Below are positions 1 through 7,098 of a stretch of DNA of 64,000 nt, one piece after another (within the stretch, counting starts at the first letter, position 1; the number at the start of each line of letters is the position of its first letter). This DNA is from Sulfurovum sp. AR (GTDB lineage Bacteria > Campylobacterota > Campylobacteria > Campylobacterales > Sulfurovaceae): the NCBI RefSeq assembly GCF_000296775.1, contig NZ_AJLE01000003.1, positions 124,001 through 188,000 on the forward strand. The letters are read 5' to 3'. The position numbers were made by a program, and so were the translations under genes. The notes under the pieces are model-generated. The model ran no database searches. It was not told where the DNA came from and saw only the letters and a list, made by a program, of their open reading frames with translations.

Positions 1-1057
1 TGCTTAACTGACCGATCTCGCATCCCTCTGCCAGGATCATCCCGGCATTGGCTGTAACATTATTATCGATCACATTATCATTACAGATCACACAACCATC
101 CAGCTTGACTTTAGCATGAATCTCCACATCATTCCAGATCACAGTGTTTCTGATCTTACTCTCTTTGCCGATGGTGACATTGTCTCCGATCACGACATTA
201 TTGAGCTTTACACCCTTCTCCAGCGTAACATTCTTTCCCAGTACCACCGTACCAATAAATTCAATACTTTGATCAAAACTGTACGTCTCATCGCTGTAAA
301 GCACACCATCAGGAAATTGTGTTATTTCCCCATCAATGTTGAACTTGACCCTGCCGGTTAAAATATCATCATAGACGTCCCGATAGCTTTCGGGGTTTCC
401 CACATCACGCCAGTACCCTTCAGTATATCCAGCCATCAGATCAATGCCTTTACGCATCAATTTAGGAAAAAGGTCTTTACTAAAATCATAGTTTTCATTT
501 TTAGGGATATACGCCAGGATCTCCGGCTCTATGATATAGATACCCGTATTGATCGTGTCACTGAAGACTTCACCCCAACTTGGTTTTTCAAGGAACTTTT
601 CTATTTTCCCCTCTTCATTGGCGATCACGACACCAAACTCCAAAGGATTATCGACCGATGTCAAGGTAATGGTCAATTTGGACTTTTTCTCTGCATGATA
701 GTCAAAGATCTTCTGGAAATCAAAATCCGTTACAAGGTCCCCACTGATGATAATAAAGTTATCATCTCCTATGTATTCCTGTGCCAGCTTCACTGCACCT
801 GCCGTACCATAATCTTCATCTGGAACTACATAGGTGATCTTGATACCAAAATCACTTCCGTCCCCAAAATGCGCTTGAATGATCTCGGGCTTGAAATAAA
901 GCAGCACGATAAACTCTGTGATCCCCAACTCTTTCAGGGTCATCATTGTATGTTCCATCATCGGTTTATTCATGATCGGGAGCATCGGTTTCGGACGTGA
1001 GTTTGTAAGTGGCTGGATCCTCGTTCCAAAACCACCTGCCATGACAACAGCTTTCAT
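1..1057 (-). CDS. Mannose-1-phosphate guanylyltransferase-like nucleotidyltransferase (3' end beyond window)
   Basis: The translation starts [18 protein letters not shown], the glycine-rich nucleotide-binding signature of NTP transferases, with the KPM motif shortly after. The nucleotidyltransferase domain fills about the first 240 residues. It is followed by left-handed beta-helix hexapeptide repeats (runs such as [15 protein letters not shown]) that continue to the window edge. The start at 1057 has a good upstream AGGAGG site. The family makes activated sugars (GDP-mannose or a related NDP-sugar) in the cytoplasm for surface polysaccharide. In relatives a phosphomannomutase domain often follows the hexapeptide repeats; that part lies outside the window, so a bifunctional enzyme is only a possibility. 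Substrate cannot be fixed from sequence alone. Confidence 0.85.
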   Translation of the reverse strand, partial: MKAVVMAGGFGTRIQPLTNSRPKPMLPIMNKPMMEHTMMTLKELGITEFIVLLYFKPEIIQAHFGDGSDFGIKITYVVPDEDYGTAGAVKLAQEYIGDDNFIIISGDLVTDFDFQKIFDYHAEKKSKLTITLTSVDNPLEFGVVIANEEGKIEKFLEKPSWGEVFSDTINTGIYIIEPEILAYIPKNENYDFSKDLFPKLMRKGIDLMAGYTEGYWRDVGNPESYRDVYDDILTGRVKFNIDGEITQFPDGVLYSDETYSFDQSIEFIGTVVLGKNVTLEKGVKLNNVVIGDNVTIGKESKIRNTVIWNDVEIHAKVKLDGCVICNDNVIDNNVTANAGMILAEGCEIGQLS

Positions 1058-1114
1058 TTATCCTCCTATGGATTTTTATCTAAAGTAGAACCATATTCAT
1101 TAAAAAAGACGAAC

Positions 1115-1396
1115 TCATAATGTGAGTAAAGAGTTTTGACTGGCATAGACCGTAGGCACACTAGGACATGCCTCCTCAGTGAGCCAGTCATTTTGATTGA
1201 CCTTATACCCAAACTGAAAACTATCTCCTGCCCTGAGTATTTTGGTGATATAGTAATCACCATTTTTTTTCTGCTTCATCGGCTCCTCTTTCCATTCATT
1301 CCATTCACCTGAAACAGCTACATCCTCAACACTATATGTCGGTGAAAATGTAAATGTCACCCAAACCCTGTTCCCGTTCTTTTTCATTGTAAGCAT
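1115..1396 (-). CDS. Small CBM48/isoamylase N-terminal (AMPK-type glycogen-binding) domain protein
   Basis: About 93 residues that consist of a single carbohydrate-binding module fold: VWVTFTFSPTYSVEDVAVSG, then EWNEWKEEPM and a GDYYITKILRAGDSFQFGYK strand pair. This pattern (sugar-binding WNEW, then FQFGYKVN) is typical of CBM48 domains of glycogen-branching enzymes and AMPK beta. No catalytic domain is attached. I chose the ATG at 1396 because AAGGA lies about 6 bases upstream; a TTG 18 bases earlier lacks a site. It sits 57 bases downstream of the nucleotidyltransferase start, in the same direction, and may be co-transcribed with it. Role inferred: glycogen or polysaccharide binding or regulation. 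Confidence 0.75.
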   Translation of the reverse strand: MLTMKKNGNRVWVTFTFSPTYSVEDVAVSGEWNEWKEEPMKQKKNGDYYITKILRAGDSFQFGYKVNQNDWLTEEACPSVPTVYASQNSLLTL

Positions 1397-1689
1397 GATC
1401 AATCCTTTTAGCAATGAAACTATTATATCCGAGATTTTAAAAAAATTGACAAATATATTGATTTATATTTAATCAGTATAAGAATTTTTATCTTTAAATT
1501 ATAAGTAATTGTACCAAGATATGGTTTCATAAAGATAACATTCTTCTAGAGAAGAAGGCAAGTCTCAACAAATAAGGATATAGGTTAAAGTTTAGTGTAA
1601 AAAGAGTATTATCAAGATGGTATACAAAAGTATTTTATACGGTTTACTCTTTTGCTAGTTTTCTGATAGAAGTAGAAAGGACTAACAAT

Positions 1690-2661
1690 ATGACTGATTT
1701 CAGATTTATTTTTAAACTATTTTTGCTTGCTTTCACAACATTACATCCACTCTTAGCAAGTGATACTCCAAGCAATGTAACGTTAGAGCCCTCACATACT
1801 AATATATTGGCTGGTACCAAATGGCATCTTATTGAATTTCAATCAATGGATGATGCTCAGGGAATAAAGAGAACAGATGACCCTTCAAAATACACTATGA
1901 ATCTCCATGAAGATGGTACCGTTACCATGAAACTAAACTGTAATATAGCCAAAGGAACATGGTCGATCAAAGAAGGGCAATCCCCTATCAGTGGCCAATT
2001 TCAATTTGGTAAACTTGCTACAACCAGAGCCTTCTGTCCTCCTCCGAGCATGGATGTATTTATATCCATGCAGGTACCGTATATCCGTTCTTATCTGTTT
2101 AAGGATGAAAAACTCTACTTGAGTTTAATGGCAGACGGTGGGATATTTGTCTGGAAAAAAGATACTGATGAGTCAATGGAAATGAAAGCCGATCCAAAGC
2201 TTGAAACGGCGATCCGATCACTCTATCCAGATTATAATGATAAACTGATCAACCCTATATACGGTGTAAAGAAAGCCCGTTATGTTTACGGACATGTCGA
2301 TCTCAATGAAGATGGGAACAGTGAAGTGTTTGTCTACCTCATGGGTTCAATTTTCTGTGGAACTGGTGGTTGTAACCTGCTGCTTTTTACTGAAGAAGAG
2401 AATGGATATAGATTGATCGATCAATTCGCAACAACAAGAATTCCCGTCATCGTCTCAAATGAAAAAAACCATGGATGGAAAAATATCACATGGTTAAAAT
2501 CTGGTGGAGGGTATCCTTCATTATACTTAACCTATATGTTCAACGGTAAACACTATGTTGAAACGCAAAGTACCTCAAGCAAAAAAGTTCCAGAAGGAAA
2601 GCCTTATCTTTCAGGAGAACTCACTTTCCATGATGGAATTCCTTTAGAACCTAATAAATAA
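1690..2661 (+). CDS. Secreted META/HslJ-domain protein
   Basis: 323 residues with an N-terminal signal peptide (hydrophobic FKLFLLAFTTLHPLLA, cleavage likely near residue 24). Residues about 40-155 match the META/HslJ pattern: NILAGTKWHLIEFQS, then an NLHEDGTVTMKLNCN strand pair and a conserved FCPPPSMD segment. The C-terminal half (about 175-320) has an FG-GAP-like stretch, GHVDLNEDGNSEVFVY, followed by a cysteine pair in FCGTGGCNLLLF. Such proteins are periplasmic or envelope-associated and linked to stress in other bacteria; no enzymatic role is evident. It is transcribed alone, toward the lipoprotein gene on the other strand. Confidence 0.7.
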   Translation: MTDFRFIFKLFLLAFTTLHPLLASDTPSNVTLEPSHTNILAGTKWHLIEFQSMDDAQGIKRTDDPSKYTMNLHEDGTVTMKLNCNIAKGTWSIKEGQSPISGQFQFGKLATTRAFCPPPSMDVFISMQVPYIRSYLFKDEKLYLSLMADGGIFVWKKDTDESMEMKADPKLETAIRSLYPDYNDKLINPIYGVKKARYVYGHVDLNEDGNSEVFVYLMGSIFCGTGGCNLLLFTEEENGYRLIDQFATTRIPVIVSNEKNHGWKNITWLKSGGGYPSLYLTYMFNGKHYVETQSTSSKKVPEGKPYLSGELTFHDGIPLEPNK

Positions 2662-2703
2662 CAATCATAGTTTGCTGTACAGACAGACTATATGGAAGTT
2701 TTC

Positions 2704-2759
2704 ATGATAAAAGCAGCGTTTAAAAAACATTTCTTTTTTAATTCTACTACTTTTATCAT
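2704..2759. terminator. Inverted repeat between convergent genes, likely bidirectional terminator
   Basis: Arms of 13 bases (2704-2716 and 2747-2759) pair with one mismatch, and an A/T-rich inner part can extend the stem. It lies between the META gene (+) and the Asp-rich lipoprotein gene (-), which converge here. Confidence 0.45.
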
Positions 2760-2780
2760 TGTATATCTATCATTCAGAAA

Positions 2781-3581
2781 TTAATCGTCATCTTCTTCAT
2801 CAGAGATGCCGTCATTATCATCATCGTCATCCTCATCGTCATTGATACCATCATTGTCGTCATCATCGTCTTCGTCGTCATCCAATCCATCATTGTCATC
2901 ATCTACATCATGATCGTTTGAGATACCATCACCATCTGTATCATTATCTGCAATACCATCACCATCATCATCCGTATCTTCATCATCTGAGATACCATCA
3001 TTATCATCATCGTCATCATCATGATTACAGAATTCATCACCATCATCATTGTCATAGACATCTAGAAGACCATCACCGTCTTGATCCATCGGGTCATTCT
3101 CAAGTTCAACAGAAAGTAAACCATTTTCTACTTCGATCTCCAATACATCATCCGAGACACCATCACCCTCGATATCGACAATAAACTCACGATCCATAGC
3201 TAGGTCCACATACCCAAGATCAACATCTCCTTGAGCTCTGAACAGTGTGCTATTTCCATCGACTGTAACAATCCCGATCGGTGTTACGACCTTATTATCT
3301 GGTTCATTTTCATTCGTTGTCATCACGATACGACAATCCGTATTCAGTGGAACTTCTATCTCAAAAGGGTGTTGATCTGTACCGTTTTGCACAGATGTTG
3401 TAGAGTAGTAGCTTCCATCTTCACAAAATACTTCTATCAGTGTACCAGGAACAGTACCGATCACTTTTGCTGTCGGTTCTAAAACTGTTTGTTCTGTAGA
3501 GGTACTCCCTCCGCATCCCATCAAAGATAGACCTACCAGAGTTGAAACTAACCCGCTTGTTAATACATGTATTTTTTTCAT
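2781..3581 (-). CDS. Asp-rich lipoprotein with thrombospondin-type-3-like calcium-binding repeats
   Basis: The start at 3581 (MKKIHVLTSG) has GAAGGA at good spacing; an upstream in-frame start at 3620 lacks one. Residues 1-22 are a lipoprotein signal with lipobox LMGC, so the mature protein is probably lipid-anchored to the envelope. Residues about 40-165 form a beta-rich domain. The last third is an almost pure Asp/Gly/Asn tail of repeats of the form DxDxDGIxDxxD, the pattern of thrombospondin type 3 and dockerin-like calcium loops. The tail simply ends in Asp residues with no C-terminal anchor domain, which is unusual because such repeats normally link two domains. It lies 205 bases downstream of a c-di-GMP riboswitch on the same strand, suggesting a role in attachment or biofilm (inference). 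Confidence 0.75.
   Translation of the reverse strand: MKKIHVLTSGLVSTLVGLSLMGCGGSTSTEQTVLEPTAKVIGTVPGTLIEVFCEDGSYYSTTSVQNGTDQHPFEIEVPLNTDCRIVMTTNENEPDNKVVTPIGIVTVDGNSTLFRAQGDVDLGYVDLAMDREFIVDIEGDGVSDDVLEIEVENGLLSVELENDPMDQDGDGLLDVYDNDDGDEFCNHDDDDDDNDGISDDEDTDDDGDGIADNDTDGDGISNDHDVDDDNDGLDDDEDDDDDNDGINDDEDDDDDNDGISDEEDDD
2784..3062 (-). repeat. Asp-codon trinucleotide-type low-complexity tract
   Basis: Within the lipoprotein gene the + strand is a run of ATC/GTC/TCA triplets (Asp codons on the minus strand) with 12-21 base sub-repeats. Such tracts change in length easily, so the number of Asp repeats probably varies between strains. Confidence 0.7.
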
Positions 3582-3644
3582 ACCTTTTCCTTCAATCATT
3601 TTATATGTTATTGAGTTCAATGTTGTTCAAATAAAGAAAAGCAC

Positions 3645-3788
3645 TTATGGAACCTGGATATATTCAGAGATCCCAAAGCATTCCAGCAGTAGCTTTACTA
3701 CATATTTGACATAACAAAACAGCCCTGAATTAAATATGATGAGTGAACAACCTATCGAAAGGATAAAAGGAAGTAATGAAGTATTCAT
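3645..3788 (-). CDS. Small membrane peptide ORF directly downstream of the riboswitch
   Basis: 47 codons starting MNTSLLPFILSIGCSLIIF, with one or two hydrophobic segments and no recognisable family. The ATG at 3788 is part of the last strand of the riboswitch outer stem (3786-3791). The only purine-rich stretch ahead of it is the conserved AGCGGGG of the aptamer itself, so expression could depend on aptamer folding. It may be a real leader-linked peptide or merely an open frame between the riboswitch and the lipoprotein gene. Confidence 0.35.
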   Translation of the reverse strand: MNTSLLPFILSIGCSLIIFNSGLFCYVKYVVKLLLECFGISEYIQVP

Positions 3789-3865
3789 TATGGCAACCCC
3801 GCTATCTACTTGAGACCGGAGGCTTTCCGTCCTTGCTTCGCAACAAGTTTGGCACAACAATAATA
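3786..3865 (-). ncRNA. c-di-GMP-I (GEMM-I) riboswitch
   Basis: On the minus strand the segment reads GCCAAAC, a GCGAAGC-type hairpin, then GGACGGAAAGCCTCCGG and finally TAGCGGGGTTGCC. These are the conserved blocks, in order and spacing, of the GEMM-I aptamer as in the Vibrio Vc2 example (GGGACGCAAAGCC...GGTAGCGGGGTTACC). An outer stem can form between TATTAT (3860-3865) and ATAATG (3786-3791); the latter contains an ATG. The ligand is cyclic di-GMP. Same-strand genes downstream are the 47-codon ORF and the Asp-rich lipoprotein, so the likely output is c-di-GMP-controlled surface-protein expression. On/off direction cannot be told from sequence. Confidence 0.85.
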
Positions 3866-4024
3866 TTTAATAAATCAGATATATTATACGAAAGAAATAT
3901 AAAAGTTTTTCACCAATTGGTAACAAAATGATAACATTGATAGAATACTACAGAGCCTAAGAACCATAGGTAAGAAATGTATGTTTACATACGGTTAGTG
4001 TAATGCATATAAACTTCTTCTTAC

Positions 4025-4104
4025 ATAGCAACCAAAAACATGAAAAGCCAATTTCATGTTAACTCCTCATTTTAAACTTCTCCCCCCTTGTATTTGGTTG
4101 CTAT
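4025..4104. other. Nested inverted repeats in the 3' region of the Cache gene
   Basis: Outer arms of 12 bases (4025-4036 and 4093-4104, ATAGCAACCAAA and its complement) enclose an inner hairpin (ACATGAAA, 6-base loop, TTTCATGT). It lies just past the stop of the minus-strand Cache gene and may be a 3' UTR structure or terminator. The rest of 3866-4138 shows nothing else that I can support. Confidence 0.4.
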
Positions 4105-4138
4105 CATACATCAAAATAAGACTCAAAGTCTTACAATC

Positions 4139-5008
4139 TTAATCAAGATACAATCCTGCACATACAATAATCATTTCCCCATCGATCATCACTTTTTTGA
4201 CATATGCTGATTTTTGTGATCTTTCTACATCTCCTGGTTTTGGCCATGGGTAATCAACCCAGCCACTGCCTTTTGTTTTGGCAACATATATAAATTCCCT
4301 TACAAAATAATTCCCCTTAGCATCCTTATAGTTGATCACATTACGCCCTTCTAATTTTGGGAAAGCTGCATTCATTAACTCTACACCATTTTCGTCGATC
4401 ACAAAAACATAGGTATCCTGATAACTATACTGACTTCTCTTGCTTCTCAACGTATCAAATGCCTTAAATCCATCCTGTTCGATCAATCTCGCTGCTGAAT
4501 CAACTGCATCTATAATAAAGGATCTTTGAACAGGCATATCATAGGTACCGCTTCCTATAAGAAATATTTTCCCAGAAGAACTTTTCACTCGCATAACATA
4601 CGTACTTTTCCAACTTGGATCCAATTCACCGGGTTTTGGCCAACGGTAATGAATCCACCCTTTTCCTTTTTTGGATGAAGCTACTTTGATCATCAGTTCG
4701 CCAATTGGCTTTTCATCAACATCTTTAAGATCACGTACATTTTTACCCTCACCTTTTACATCAGGTGGATATACATACCGTAACCCATTCATATCCCAGA
4801 CATATATATATTGATCATCATGAAACCACTTTGTTCCCTTTTGTCTGAATAAATGAAATGCTTTATCACCTTTCTCTTCTATCAATGCAGCACCACTTTT
4901 GACAAACGCTTCAAGTGCTTCTGCATCTTTTGCGTGTATTACACTTCCAACACTACTTATCAACACTATGAACTTCAAAAAACGTACAATAAAATGATAC
5001 ATATCCAT
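4139..5008 (-). CDS. Periplasmic protein with two tandem single-Cache (sCache_2-like) domains
   Basis: 289 residues from the ATG at 5008 (AGGA 5 bases upstream), beginning with a signal peptide (FLKFIVLISSVGSVIHA). The mature part holds two copies of one module, about 30-150 and 160-289. Each has a helix (FVKSGAALIEEKGDKAF / AARLIEQDGFKAFDTL), a YIYVWDMNG or YVFVIDENG strand pair, a G.NV..KD loop and a GWIHYRWPKPG or GWVDYPWPKPG strand. This is the Cache_2 sensor fold for small ligands. No transmembrane signalling, chemotaxis or kinase domain follows, so it is a free or soluble binding protein. It follows RtcB by 29 bases, perhaps by chance of arrangement. Confidence 0.75.
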   Translation of the reverse strand: MDMYHFIVRFLKFIVLISSVGSVIHAKDAEALEAFVKSGAALIEEKGDKAFHLFRQKGTKWFHDDQYIYVWDMNGLRYVYPPDVKGEGKNVRDLKDVDEKPIGELMIKVASSKKGKGWIHYRWPKPGELDPSWKSTYVMRVKSSSGKIFLIGSGTYDMPVQRSFIIDAVDSAARLIEQDGFKAFDTLRSKRSQYSYQDTYVFVIDENGVELMNAAFPKLEGRNVINYKDAKGNYFVREFIYVAKTKGSGWVDYPWPKPGDVERSQKSAYVKKVMIDGEMIIVCAGLYLD

Positions 5009-5037
5009 CCTTTTCCTATATAGCTGTTTTTGGCACA

Positions 5038-6474
5038 CTACCCTTTTATGCAAACCTTTGGTCTTAAAAAGGCTACTCTTCTTGCTAAGCCCGCCTTTTC
5101 AGTAGCCTGTGCAACAAGATCCACATCCTTATAAGCATCAGGGGCTTCTTCAGCAACGCCGCGCATGGATGCAGAACGGATCAAAATACCCTTCTGGGCA
5201 AGCTCCTGTATGACTTGCTTTCCTTTCCACAATTTGAGTGCCTGATGACGGCTCATTGCGCGGCCGGCCCCGTGACTTGCTGAAGAGAAAGCACGTTCCT
5301 CTCCCTCTTTGGTACCTGCAAGAATGTACGATCCCGTTCCCATACTTCCACCGATAATTACAGGCTGACCGACACTCCTGTAACGTACCGGTATGTCGGG
5401 ATGTCCTGGTCCAAAAGCACGCGTTGCACCTTTACGGTGAACCCATAAATTACGTTCCACACCATTGACCAGATGTGTCTCTTCTTTGCAGGTATTATGG
5501 GAAACATCGTAGAGTGTCTCTATCTTCACACCTTTAAATAAGCACTCAAAAGCATTTCTGGTCATATGGGTAAGTACCTGCCTGTTTGCCATAGCACAGT
5601 TTATTGCAGCATTCATGGCACCGATATACTCCTGTCCTTCAGGTGAATGGATAGGCGCACAGGCAAGTTCCCTGTCAGGCAGTGAGATCCCTAGTCGTGT
5701 GGCCGCTTTTGCAAGCGATACTAGATACTCCGTACCGATCTGATGTCCCAGTGCCCGTGAACCGCAATGGATCGACACAACGATCTGGCCTTTTTTGATA
5801 CCAAATGCTTCTGCTGCTTTTTCATCATAGATCTTGGCAACTTCCTGAACCTCAAGGTAATGGTTTCCAGACCCCAGAGTCCCTACCTCTCCCAATTGCC
5901 GTTCCTTAGCCAGCCGAGAGATGTTCTCAGGCCTTGCACCCTGCATCTTACCCATCTCTTCAACAAAACTCAGGTCCTCACCTAACCCATATCCATGATG
6001 GATCGCCCATTGGGCACCACCTCTAAGGACATCATCAAGTTCATCTAGCGTGAGTCTGAGTTTTCCCTCTCTACCGACTCCTGCGGGTATCGCGCGAGAA
6101 AGCTCATCAGCCAGCTTTGTTAGATCGGTAGAGGTCAGATCTTCTCTCATCAGGTTTGTACGCAGACATCGAATGCCGCATGAGATATCAAATCCCACAC
6201 CACCTGCAGAGATGATGCCACCCTCTTCAGCATCAAAGGCAGCAACACCGCCTATGGGAAATCCGTAACCCCAGTGCGCATCCGGCATTGTCATCGCCTC
6301 TCCTACCAGACCGGGCAGTGTTGCGACATTGGTGATCTGCTCCAACACTTTGTCATCCATACTTTTCAATAAAGGTTCTGAACCGTATAAGCGTATACCG
6401 CTTCTTTTTTCTCCAACCTTTAGAGGGATGGTCCATGTATAATCATCAATTCTTTCCAATAGGTTCATATTCAT
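5038..6474 (-). CDS. rtcB: RNA-splicing ligase RtcB
   Basis: 478 residues, the usual length. RtcB joins RNA 2',3'-cyclic phosphate or 3'-phosphate ends to 5'-OH ends using GTP and Mn2+. Visible signatures: SAGGVGFDISCGIR near residue 95 (metal-binding Asp and Cys), GSGNHYLEV near 200, SIHCGSRALGHQIG near 235, AAINCAMANRQ near 290, and SASHGAGRAMSR near 400 carrying the histidine that is guanylylated. The start at 6474 has AAGGAG at normal spacing. It lies 12 bases downstream of archease, the cofactor that activates RtcB turnover, so the two form a repair operon for broken RNA. Confidence 0.95.
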   Translation of the reverse strand: MNMNLLERIDDYTWTIPLKVGEKRSGIRLYGSEPLLKSMDDKVLEQITNVATLPGLVGEAMTMPDAHWGYGFPIGGVAAFDAEEGGIISAGGVGFDISCGIRCLRTNLMREDLTSTDLTKLADELSRAIPAGVGREGKLRLTLDELDDVLRGGAQWAIHHGYGLGEDLSFVEEMGKMQGARPENISRLAKERQLGEVGTLGSGNHYLEVQEVAKIYDEKAAEAFGIKKGQIVVSIHCGSRALGHQIGTEYLVSLAKAATRLGISLPDRELACAPIHSPEGQEYIGAMNAAINCAMANRQVLTHMTRNAFECLFKGVKIETLYDVSHNTCKEETHLVNGVERNLWVHRKGATRAFGPGHPDIPVRYRSVGQPVIIGGSMGTGSYILAGTKEGEERAFSSASHGAGRAMSRHQALKLWKGKQVIQELAQKGILIRSASMRGVAEEAPDAYKDVDLVAQATEKAGLARRVAFLRPKVCIKG

Positions 6475-6486
6475 GACACTTCTCCT

Positions 6487-6900
6487 TTACACATCTACGA
6501 CACATCGGGCTTCCCAATGATCCTCTTTTTCTTCCACGGAGAGCATGGTCAGTGTTGCCCCTTTGACCTCTGTACCCCGTTCCAGATCTTTTCGCCAAGT
6601 ATCTCCCCATGCTTTCCCTCTCCAGGAATTACCCTCTCTATGCAGTTCAAACTTACCCAGAACAAGATGTTTCATATGTGCTAAAGCCAAAAGCGTATTG
6701 AGCCACTCTATCAGAGCAAACTCGTTATCATCTTCCTCAAATACCACTTCTATCAACTCATCACAATGCAATAGATCTACATTAGCCATAATAGCAAACA
6801 TCGCCACTGCAGCTGATTCGAATGATTCCTCCAGACTCTTTCCTCTTCCAATAATACCGATATCCGCATCATGGTCAAAGTAACGATATCTCTTGTTCAT
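6487..6900 (-). CDS. Archease, RtcB activator
   Basis: 137 residues matching the archease family: the N-terminal RYRYFDHDADIGIIGRGKSLEESFE (metal-binding Asp in DHDADIG), the central ALIEWLNTLLALAHMKHLV helix, and the C-terminal TMLSVEEKEDHWEARCVVDV strand ending in the conserved Asp-Val. Archease speeds guanylylation and multiple turnover of RtcB and widens its nucleotide use. First gene of the rtc operon. No RtcR-type regulator is present nearby. Confidence 0.93.
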   Translation of the reverse strand: MNKRYRYFDHDADIGIIGRGKSLEESFESAAVAMFAIMANVDLLHCDELIEVVFEEDDNEFALIEWLNTLLALAHMKHLVLGKFELHREGNSWRGKAWGDTWRKDLERGTEVKGATLTMLSVEEKEDHWEARCVVDV

Positions 6901-7098
6901 GTTTGGCCTTCTTTGTTTTACAAGTTCTATATTTCAATACATCGTTAAAAAAAGATCCTTACTTATTCTAGCATCATTTTCGTCTTTTACCATCTCCAAC
7001 TCTACTATTCGTAACTTTATAATCTTATAAAAGCAGTACTCTCTAACTTGTTATCTGTTATGATTATCATAGAATCTGTTACTGAAAAGATGTACATA

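Noticed and set aside
2918-3184. His/Tyr-rich 88-codon frame on the + strand
   Set aside because: It is the antisense of the Asp-repeat tail (ATC/GTC triplets read as His, Tyr and Pro) and has no own signals.
4025-4104. Small ORF with GAGGAG site (about 20 codons) on the minus strand
   Set aside because: Too short and without other support; kept only as a structured 3' region.
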